NCBI RefSeq assembly: GCF_018156225.1
Contig: NZ_JAGTAR010000016.1
Coordinates: 1 to 64,000, forward strand
Reading direction: 5' to 3'
DNA length: 64,000 nucleotides
Origin: Carboxylicivirga sediminis
Lineage (GTDB): Bacteria > Bacteroidota > Bacteroidia > Bacteroidales > Marinilabiliaceae
Notes under the pieces: model-generated
What the model saw: the letters and a program-made list of their open reading frames with translations, nothing else
Databases searched by the model: none
What the model was told of the DNA's origin: nothing
Made by a program: the position numbers and the translations under genes
Shown: positions 54,910-62,354 of the stretch, piece by piece
Layout of the letters: every line of letters begins with the position of its first letter
Numbering within the stretch: the stretch's first letter is position 1

Positions 54910-57900
54910 ATGAGTAAAGGGAAAAAGTGTTTTTACATAGTAAGTTTAGGCTTATTACTTATAGGTTTTTTATCTAAAGCCAATGAAAATGTTCGCTTCG
55001 AACACCTGGCTTTGCCACCTGGCATTAATTCTACCGTAAAATGCCTGATAGAAGATTCAGAAGGTTTTATGTGGTTTGGCACTTCCAATGGATTGGCCAT
55101 GTATGATGCCTATTACCTAAGGCAGGTTGATTTAGTATCTGATGGAATACCAGGGGCATTTGGCTCCATAAATGCTCTGGCTGAAGATAAGATGCAGCAA
55201 ATATGGATTGGAACTGAAAATGGTGTTTTTATATACAATAAAACCACAGAAACTTCAAAACGAATTGATGATGAATACCTAAGGGGAGTTCAGTGTCGCA
55301 CTATCCATATTGGATTGAATGATGAGATTTTTATCGGCACAGCAGCTGGTTTTTTTATTTACGATCACGAAGGGAGGTATCAGGAGCGTTATCTTCACCA
55401 GGCTGAAATGGGAAGTGGTTTAAGTCATAATATGGTACGTTGCTTTTATGAAGATAAAGATCAGCGTATATGGATCGGAACCTTTGATGGATTGAATTGC
55501 CTGGACAGGAAGAAGAAAGAAGTAAAGAAATACAGATTGCAGCCTGAATCAAGTTTAAAAAATAACAACTTGATCTTAAGTATTCAACCGCGTTATCAGG
55601 ATTCGGATAGTATATTATTGGTTGGAACCGAAACAGGTTTATGTGTTTTCAATACTGTAACTGGTGAGTATTCAAACTTCCGGCATGTTAAAGGCAAAAA
55701 ATCCCTTAGTAATGATGTGATCAAGTCAATCTGCGTAGATGGAGCCAATGTGTGGATGGGAACTGATCTGGGCCTGAATCTGTTTAATACAATTGAAGAG
55801 CGGTTTTATAATTATTTCCACGACTATAGAAATACCTTTTCAATAGCAAATAACGTCATTCACCAGGTATTTGTCGATCGACAGAAAAACCTATGGCTGG
55901 CAACTGACAATGGAATTGATAAGATGTACCTGCGCAGTAGTAAGGTGTTGCTCAATAGGTTTTATGAGTCGTCGAAAGTGCTGGAAGGAGAATTAAATGT
56001 CACAGGCTTATGTGGCACAAGGAATGGAGATGTATGGTTAGCTACCAGGGAAGGTTTGATTCAGTATAATAAAGAACATAATGAATATCAAAAATACTTG
56101 CCTCCCAAATTACTACACAATAAAATTAGTGATGTGCTTTGTGACAATAACGGGATGTTTTGGATATCAACTCCAGGAGGTTTAAATACTTATAATAGTC
56201 ATACCGCTGACTTTAAAAGTTATGAGGCTGATGTTTATAATGATTACGCGCTAAAAACAAATTATATTCATGTTCTTGCTCAAAGTAGTTCCGCAATATG
56301 GATCGGTTCATACGATAAAGGTCTGCATAAGGTGGTAAAAGATGGGAAAGGGCAACTGAAATTCCATAATTTCCGTCACGAGTCTGACAACAGAAACTCT
56401 ATCAATTCGGACAGGGTAACTGATGTAATTGCAGATCAAAAAGATAATATATGGATATCAACTAGTAAGGGACTTAATAAAATAGATGAATTAAGAGGTG
56501 TAGTTGAACGTTTAAAAGTTATCCCTAATGCGAATAATCAGTATGTAGGTGATTTGTTTATTGATAAAAGTAATACACTCTGGATTGCTACATATCACGG
56601 TTTGTTTTATACTGACACCGATGAGGTAAGGTTTAAAAGAGTTGAAGAGATTACATTTGATATTCAATCTGTAGCAGTTGTGGGATCAGGAGTGTACTTG
56701 ATTTCAAATAATGTCTTCTACTTCTTTGATCTATCAAGTCGCGAACTTTTGCGCATTCCCAATGCAGATTTAGGCCTTAGATCAATTTTAAATGTAGAAA
56801 TCCTCGAGGATGATAAACTTGTCCTTTATGGGAAAGAGGGATTTGTGACTTTCAATATGAATGATGTTGAAATTGACACAAATATCCCTAAAGTCAACTG
56901 GACCAACTTCTCAATACTAAGTGAAGATATTAAACCTTTCAGAATGCGTGATGACCGATACGTGATCAATCGTCGTATCAATGAAATGGAGAATATTGAG
57001 CTGAAATACAGTGAGAATACATTCCGTTTAGATTTTTCTTCATTGCAATATAGCCATGGTAAAGATTGTAGTTATATGTTTTTGCTAGATGGTTATGATA
57101 AAGAATGGCGAACGACCTTGCCAAATCAGGCCTATGTGTCATATACACAGGTGCGCCCAGGTAAATACACTTTGAAAGTAAAAGCATCAAATAAATATGG
57201 ATTATTCAATGATGAATGGCGTGAAATAGCTATTAGGATCAAACCTCCTTTATACTTGTCTTTGTGGGCAATAATATTCTATGTTGTTGTTCTAGTTATG
57301 TTGTTTGTCATATCCAGGAAGTTGCTTATAGCTAGGGAAAAAGCGAACAGTGATATTCGATTCCAAACGATGCAGCGCCAAAAAAGTGAAGAACTGGTAG
57401 AAATAAAAACACGATTTTTTACCAATATCTCACATGAACTAAAAACGCCACTAACACTTATCAGTAGCCCGGTAGATGACTTGTTAGCATCGGAGCCTGA
57501 TGAACCGATCAAATCGTCATTAATGTTGGTTAAGCGAAATACCGACAGGCTTAAGAATCTGGTCAACCAAATACTTGATATTCGTAAGATAGAAAGGGGA
57601 GGAGAGAAGTTATCCGTTCAGGAGTACGATATTATTCGTTTTTGCGATCGTGTTATTGGTCAGTTTAAAGAGGAAGCTGAGCGACGTAATATGCTGCTGC
57701 AATACAATACCAGCGAATCATCATTAATGATGTGGTTCGATATGGAGAAACTGGAAAAAGTATTGGTCAATTTACTTTCCAATGCCTTTAAGTTTACGCC
57801 TGATGGCGGATTTATCCGAATTGAAGTGAAGGATGCAAGGAAGCTGGCAGGCAAATTGAATGAAGTGCAGATCGCCATCACCGATGATGGCTGTGGCATC

Positions 57901-58956
57901 AGTAAACATGCTCAATCTGATGTTTTTGATCGATTCAATACTCAGGCTTCACCCAATTACAGTAATCAACAAGGTACAGGTATTGGCTTGTCACTGGTAA
58001 AAGAGTATGTTACTATGCACGGTGGACAAATCAAGCTTGAAAGTGAACCGGATAGTGGTAGTTGTTTCTCTTTTTCCATTCCTCTCGATAGAAATAAATT
58101 TGATAAGTATGAAGAGCAAATTGAGTTAATAGAAGCAGAAGCGGAAGAGGTTGAAGCTAAACAGAACGCCTCCGAAGAGATCGCTAAAGTTAACCTGGAG
58201 CAGGAAAGTGGAAAAATACTTATCCTTGTGGTTGAGGATGATAATGATATGCGCGAGTATATTATTTCCGGTTTAAAGAAGCATTATAAGGTAATCTCGG
58301 CCGAAAATGGTGTTCAGGGGCAAAAGTTGGCTGTCAAAGAGGTGCCTGACATCATTATTTCTGATTGGATGATGCCCCAAATGAACGGCATTGAATTGTG
58401 CAATAAGGTTAAAAATGACCTCAGAACTTGCCATATTCCCCTTATCTTGTTAACAGCAAAAGGTGGATTGGAAAGTAAAACTGAAGGTATTGAAACAGGT
58501 GCAGATGACTATATTCAAAAGCCATTCAGTATGGCTTATTTGCAGGTACGTATCAAGAATCTGTGGCAACAGCGAGAACGACTTAAGAAGGTCTATCAAA
58601 AACAAACCAACCTGGAGCCTTCAGAGGTAACGGTAACATCGTTGGATGAAAAATTCCTGTCAGATCTGATGAACTTGCTCGAGAAAGATATGGATAACCC
58701 TGAACTCAATGTTAAAACAATGAGTGAAATGATGGGAATGAGTCACACTAATCTTTATCGTAAAATCAAGGCGCTGACAGGACAAACTGCTACAGAATTT
58801 ATTCGTACCATCAGACTGAAAAGAGCAGCCCAGCTTCTTAAAGCAGGTCAGTTAAATGTGAGTGAAGTGATGTATATGGTTGGTTTTTCGCACCGTTCCT
58901 ATTTTACACAAAGCTTCAAAGCCATGTATGGCGTATCGCCAAAAGAATATAAGTAA
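54910..58956 (+). CDS. Hybrid two-component system regulator (HTCS)
   Basis: A 1348-residue inner-membrane sensor and transcription regulator that usually controls a PUL in response to imported oligosaccharide. Domain order: signal peptide (about residues 1-24), periplasmic propeller of Reg_prop repeats (about 30-700; MWFGTSNGL, IWIGTENGV, LWLATDNGI and similar), Y_Y_Y domain (about 705-775), transmembrane helix (about 782-805), histidine kinase with phospho-acceptor His842 in NISHELKTPL, ATPase domain (LLSNAFKFTPDGG), receiver domain with Asp1152 in ISDWMMPQMNG, and a C-terminal AraC-type helix-turn-helix (about 1245-1348, VSEVMYMVGFSHRSYFTQSFK). It is the only regulator in the window. Binding to the ATGTG promoters is inferred. 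Confidence 0.96.
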   Translation: MSKGKKCFYIVSLGLLLIGFLSKANENVRFEHLALPPGINSTVKCLIEDSEGFMWFGTSNGLAMYDAYYLRQVDLVSDGIPGAFGSINALAEDKMQQIWIGTENGVFIYNKTTETSKRIDDEYLRGVQCRTIHIGLNDEIFIGTAAGFFIYDHEGRYQERYLHQAEMGSGLSHNMVRCFYEDKDQRIWIGTFDGLNCLDRKKKEVKKYRLQPESSLKNNNLILSIQPRYQDSDSILLVGTETGLCVFNTVTGEYSNFRHVKGKKSLSNDVIKSICVDGANVWMGTDLGLNLFNTIEERFYNYFHDYRNTFSIANNVIHQVFVDRQKNLWLATDNGIDKMYLRSSKVLLNRFYESSKVLEGELNVTGLCGTRNGDVWLATREGLIQYNKEHNEYQKYLPPKLLHNKISDVLCDNNGMFWISTPGGLNTYNSHTADFKSYEADVYNDYALKTNYIHVLAQSSSAIWIGSYDKGLHKVVKDGKGQLKFHNFRHESDNRNSINSDRVTDVIADQKDNIWISTSKGLNKIDELRGVVERLKVIPNANNQYVGDLFIDKSNTLWIATYHGLFYTDTDEVRFKRVEEITFDIQSVAVVGSGVYLISNNVFYFFDLSSRELLRIPNADLGLRSILNVEILEDDKLVLYGKEGFVTFNMNDVEIDTNIPKVNWTNFSILSEDIKPFRMRDDRYVINRRINEMENIELKYSENTFRLDFSSLQYSHGKDCSYMFLLDGYDKEWRTTLPNQAYVSYTQVRPGKYTLKVKASNKYGLFNDEWREIAIRIKPPLYLSLWAIIFYVVVLVMLFVISRKLLIAREKANSDIRFQTMQRQKSEELVEIKTRFFTNISHELKTPLTLISSPVDDLLASEPDEPIKSSLMLVKRNTDRLKNLVNQILDIRKIERGGEKLSVQEYDIIRFCDRVIGQFKEEAERRNMLLQYNTSESSLMMWFDMEKLEKVLVNLLSNAFKFTPDGGFIRIEVKDARKLAGKLNEVQIAITDDGCGISKHAQSDVFDRFNTQASPNYSNQQGTGIGLSLVKEYVTMHGGQIKLESEPDSGSCFSFSIPLDRNKFDKYEEQIELIEAEAEEVEAKQNASEEIAKVNLEQESGKILILVVEDDNDMREYIISGLKKHYKVISAENGVQGQKLAVKEVPDIIISDWMMPQMNGIELCNKVKNDLRTCHIPLILLTAKGGLESKTEGIETGADDYIQKPFSMAYLQVRIKNLWQQRERLKKVYQKQTNLEPSEVTVTSLDEKFLSDLMNLLEKDMDNPELNVKTMSEMMGMSHTNLYRKIKALTGQTATEFIRTIRLKRAAQLLKAGQLNVSEVMYMVGFSHRSYFTQSFKAMYGVSPKEYK

Positions 58957-58975
58957 GCACAACTATTAGTGCCAA

Positions 58976-59012
58976 AAGAAAGTCCTGAATACATTACATC
59001 CAGGACTTTCTT
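58976..59012. terminator. Bidirectional terminator between convergent genes
   Basis: A perfect 12-bp stem (58976-58987 with 59001-59012) has a 13-base loop. TTGTTTT follows on the plus strand and a run of T precedes it on the minus strand. It separates the regulator from the minus-strand gene that ends at 59032. Confidence 0.82.
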
Positions 59013-59031
59013 GTTTTAACTTTTCAGGCTT

Positions 59032-60468
59032 TTATCTAATAAGCATTTTACGAGTGCAGGTTTGTCTATTGGCAATGAGCTTAACCAATACGATGCCTTT
59101 TATATCAGATGGTAATACAATGCTGTTTGTTCCGGCAACCAGCTGGCTCGAATAGAGCTTTTGGCCACTTAATGCAAACACTTCAAGCAAACTGTTGTCT
59201 GAATTGGCGATTTTTACTTTAAATGCACCATTATTTGGATTAGGAGTTATCGATACTTCCATTGCTTCTCTTTGAATAGTTGTTGCAGTCGTATATTCAA
59301 AGGAACCCATATCCGGTGCGCTGCCGCGATTGGTATCTTGCATATCGGTCGATTCAGCCGTTGAAACATCAGCTGCATCAATAGCAATACTGCCTGCAAG
59401 CAACGGTAAGGTATAAACGCCATTTGCGCCTTTTGTGAATGTACCAAAGCTAATGGCGGCTTCTGTGGCGTTTTCTCCGGCGATGCAGTCTGTTCCAATA
59501 GCAGTTGCATAGGCATTAGATATGATATTGTGATGATTGATGCCTCTTTCGGTTATTTCAAATACTTTCGAATCAGTACCACCAACATCAAGACCTGTGC
59601 CCCATTTATTTTCTAGTGAATTAAACAGGATAGAGTTGGTGAGGGTAAGTGATTTCCCTCTTATAAAACGAATACCTACAGCCATTGGGTTATTTGCCGG
59701 ATTTATAATTTTCGTATAAGCCAGCGTTGAGCTGTTCATTGTAATTGTGCCCCTAGTGGCATCTGCATTTTCAGAAAAGATAGCGGCTCCTTGATCCTTG
59801 TTTGATCCGGTTACAGAATTGTTGTAAATAACAGAATTACTGATCGTGATATCATTGAGCTGGCTATCATTAGAAGATTGTCCAAATATAGCAGCACCTT
59901 TTAAACCACCAGATACGTTATTGGCAATACAGCTGTTGGTGATGTTTATGCTGCCCCATGATATAATAGCTGCACCATTTGCACCCGAATAACAATTTAA
60001 TAGGTTACAGTGATCTATAGTGATCGATTGTCCTGCATAAACGGCAATAGCTCCACCCGCCGTGGTACTGTTTCCATATCTGAGAGTCATGTTTTTAATA
60101 GTTACTTCGGCTGATGCTCCAAGACTTATTATTCGCTTATTTGATTCTGCACCTGTACCAATATAATCAGGTTCGTTAGCCTGAGCCTGAATGATCACAG
60201 CATTGGCATCGTTATCCACACCTTTAATGGTAATGCTTTTATTAATCAAGATATTAGGGTGTGTATATGTACCAGCAGCCACTTTTATCAGATCATTATC
60301 CGATGACTGATCAACTGCGTGGTAGATAGTGGCAAAAGCTGAGGATTCGCTTTGACCGTCATTACCATTGTCTCCACTTGCACCATTAACATACCACGTT
60401 GTTTGGGCAAGAGAAACGGTGCTTGCTGCAAAAAAAAGAGATAGGAGTAAAAGTTGAAATTGTTTCAT
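59032..60468 (-). CDS. Secreted beta-helix protein with type IX tail, minus strand
   Basis: A 478-residue protein and the only convincing minus-strand gene. The signal peptide ends near residue 21 (TVSLA). The mature start TTWYVNGASGDNGNDGQ and the following AFATIYHAVDQSS, IKVAAGTYTH match DUF1565-like beta-helix proteins. Repeated strands such as ITIDHCNLLNCYSG, INITNSCIANN and LTLTNSILFNS give a right-handed parallel helix. The C-terminal part (VSITPNPNNGAF to RKMLIR) is a type IX sorting domain. It lacks the HIDF...GGF...NDG core of the other four, so it belongs to a different beta-helix group and may be a surface adhesin-like protein rather than an enzyme. It is convergent with the regulator. 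Confidence 0.8.
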   Translation of the reverse strand: MKQFQLLLLSLFFAASTVSLAQTTWYVNGASGDNGNDGQSESSAFATIYHAVDQSSDNDLIKVAAGTYTHPNILINKSITIKGVDNDANAVIIQAQANEPDYIGTGAESNKRIISLGASAEVTIKNMTLRYGNSTTAGGAIAVYAGQSITIDHCNLLNCYSGANGAAIISWGSINITNSCIANNVSGGLKGAAIFGQSSNDSQLNDITISNSVIYNNSVTGSNKDQGAAIFSENADATRGTITMNSSTLAYTKIINPANNPMAVGIRFIRGKSLTLTNSILFNSLENKWGTGLDVGGTDSKVFEITERGINHHNIISNAYATAIGTDCIAGENATEAAISFGTFTKGANGVYTLPLLAGSIAIDAADVSTAESTDMQDTNRGSAPDMGSFEYTTATTIQREAMEVSITPNPNNGAFKVKIANSDNSLLEVFALSGQKLYSSQLVAGTNSIVLPSDIKGIVLVKLIANRQTCTRKMLIR

Positions 60469-60602
60469 AAAGATTGAATTAAGTTAAACTAATTAAATTT
60501 TTTGAGTGATCGTAAATATGCGATCGTATACTTTAAAAATAACTAACTATCAGAAGGTAGGTGTTTTGTATGTTGCTTATAATTAGCGCATAATGCAATT
60601 GA

Positions 60603-60656
60603 GTAACACAAATACGACAAGATGTAACACATATATAGCATGATGCCTATGTGTTA
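60603..60656. promoter_or_regulatory. Inverted TAACACATA / TATGTGTTA operator candidate
   Basis: TAACACATA (60625-60633) and TATGTGTTA (60648-60656) are perfect 9-bp inverted arms with a 14-base spacer. A further half site, GTAACACA, lies at 60603-60610. The TATGTGTTA arm is identical to 52463-52471 upstream of the beta-helix gene. It lies in the divergent region between 60468 and 60731. Direct GATCGTA repeats also occur at 60508 and 60522. Confidence 0.45.
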
Positions 60657-60698
60657 TTAATAGACCTTTATATGAAAAGCTAAACAATAGCAAGTCTG

Positions 60699-60706
60699 TA
60701 TGTTTG
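60699..60706 (+). promoter_or_regulatory. Candidate -7 element before the small membrane peptide
   Basis: TATGTTTG is a perfect TAnnTTTG match located 25 bases before the ATG at 60731. The TATGTGTTA arm upstream lies 50 bases away, close to the 51-base distance in the distal SusC region. No TTG at -33 is visible. Confidence 0.4.
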
Positions 60707-60730
60707 TTTCTACAGAATTTTTTTAAAAGT

Positions 60731-60838
60731 ATGAAGAAGACCTTAGTGAATAAACATTGGATTGAGGCATTGATTGTCATCCTGCTAATCGGAGGCATGA
60801 TTTTTTTGCTGCGCATCTTATTCAAGGTGTATTTATAA
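60731..60838 (+). CDS. Small single-pass membrane peptide, 35 residues
   Basis: An ATG at 60731 opens a 35-codon frame ending in TAA at 60836-60838. The peptide is basic at the N-terminus (MKKTLVNKHW), then has one hydrophobic helix (about residues 12-28, ALIVILLIGGMIFLLRI) and ends with Lys-containing FKVYL. A perfect -7 element stands 25 bases upstream and the next gene starts 17 bases after the stop, so it could be the first gene of the GH51-like/GH2 operon. It has no recognised family. Charge pattern and length fit a regulatory or assembly microprotein of the inner membrane. It could also be a chance frame. Confidence 0.45.
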   Translation: MKKTLVNKHWIEALIVILLIGGMIFLLRILFKVYL

Positions 60839-60855
60839 CTGTCTAAATTGTTATT

Positions 60856-62349
60856 ATGAATGATAATAAGATATATTCCTTCACCTATATTAGTGTCATA
60901 TTGATACTCATATTAGCTATTGTGGCTTGTAGGGAAGGTAATAATAATGTGAGCTTAACACCCGACACAACGGAAACGATTTACGATATTCTGGTGGATG
61001 CCAATTTACCAAAGGGTAGAGTCAGCCCACTCCTCATGGGATTTGGAACGATCTATTCATTTGAGAAGGATGAGATGTGGCAGAATGGACAAGGTATGAT
61101 GCCAAGCATGTTAAAGCGTTTTAATACCGGAATTCTACGTTATCCTGGTGGGGCCCTGGTTAACCGTTATCACTGGAATAACTTAAACGGGGAAGGATGG
61201 AAAGATAACTGGAATCCAAACTACGATACCGCCAATGATAAGGATCCGCGAGAGTATATGGATGTTGATGAGTACATGATGAATGTGCAGGCAATTGATG
61301 CAGAACCAATGCTCGGAATCAATATGGGATCAGGTTTGAAATATGACCGTGTGCAGGATGGTATTGATGAAGCTGTGGCTTTAGTAAAGTATTGTGAAGA
61401 ACATGGCTATGCTGTCAGGTACTGGTATCTGGATAATGAACCTTATCATGATGGAGCCAACTATAAGATGACGGCCGCAGAATATGCCGAACAGATCAAT
61501 TTGTATGTGCCTGCGATGAAAGCAATAAATCCGGATATTGAAATTATAGTAAATTGGAAACATAATATTACAAGTGAGAATAATTCGCTGATTACTTTGA
61601 TTGAAGCAGCCGGCAAACATATCGATATAGTAGAAGTTCACTGGTACTGGCAATGGGGTGAATCAAGTTTTAATCTATGGAAAGATAACAGCCCTATGAG
61701 TACTAAAAACAAATGGTATAATGGCGGCTCTTATGCTGATGAAATAATGGCATTTAAACCGTTAATGAACTCATTGGGATATCCTCACATCAAGCTGGCA
61801 AGTAATGAATGGAATATTGGTCCTTCAGCATCTGAAGCCTCACATCCATCTAAATTTGAATCCGCGTTAATGCAATCAGAAATGTTTTCGCAATACATAG
61901 ATGCAGGTATGCACATGGCCTGCTTTTGGGGTGCATACTGGCCACTTGCAGAACAAGGAACAAATACTGTGAATCGATATTTGCTTGACCCAACTGATGA
62001 TTATAGTCAGAATCCTTCAGTTACCATGTTTGAATTGTTTGCCGATGCCATGGGAAGGGAACAGGTTGAATGCCGTTCAATGATCAGTGATGTTTATGAC
62101 ATCGCAATTCGTGATGATGTCAATGACCAATTGATCATTTATGTACTGAACAAAAAGGATTCAGGGGAATCGCTGTCGACAGGGATTAAAATAAAGGGCT
62201 ATGAGATAGGAGCCGTTAATGCGATATCTTTTGTAGATAAGATGATGTCAGAAAGTCATCTGGCAGGAACCGATGTCAAGGTGGAAGACGATCGTTTAAT
62301 TCTGCATTTGCCTAAAAACTCCCTAACTAAAATCGTTGTAAAAAGATAA
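60856..62349 (+). CDS. GH51-like clan GH-A glycosidase, lipoprotein
   Basis: A 497-residue protein with a lipobox-like signal (LAIVACREG, Cys near residue 25). LRYPGGALVNRYHW near residue 95 matches the (L/I)RYPGG...YHW motif of GH51-like arabinofuranosidases. Acid/base Glu195 lies in YLDNEPYHDG and nucleophile Glu318 in ASNEWNIG, about 123 residues apart, close to the spacing in known GH51 enzymes (about 119). A C-terminal beta-sandwich (about 400-497) follows, as in that family. Some related agarase and porphyranase families share the clan fold, so the family is not certain. It would release a terminal sugar from the side chains or oligosaccharides. Confidence 0.75.
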   Translation: MNDNKIYSFTYISVILILILAIVACREGNNNVSLTPDTTETIYDILVDANLPKGRVSPLLMGFGTIYSFEKDEMWQNGQGMMPSMLKRFNTGILRYPGGALVNRYHWNNLNGEGWKDNWNPNYDTANDKDPREYMDVDEYMMNVQAIDAEPMLGINMGSGLKYDRVQDGIDEAVALVKYCEEHGYAVRYWYLDNEPYHDGANYKMTAAEYAEQINLYVPAMKAINPDIEIIVNWKHNITSENNSLITLIEAAGKHIDIVEVHWYWQWGESSFNLWKDNSPMSTKNKWYNGGSYADEIMAFKPLMNSLGYPHIKLASNEWNIGPSASEASHPSKFESALMQSEMFSQYIDAGMHMACFWGAYWPLAEQGTNTVNRYLLDPTDDYSQNPSVTMFELFADAMGREQVECRSMISDVYDIAIRDDVNDQLIIYVLNKKDSGESLSTGIKIKGYEIGAVNAISFVDKMMSESHLAGTDVKVEDDRLILHLPKNSLTKIVVKR

Positions 62350-62354
62350 TAAAC

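Noticed and set aside
60583-60825. 80-codon minus-strand frame upstream of the 60856 gene
   Set aside because: Composition is that of a chance frame, and it runs opposite to the better-supported small peptide and over the operator candidate.
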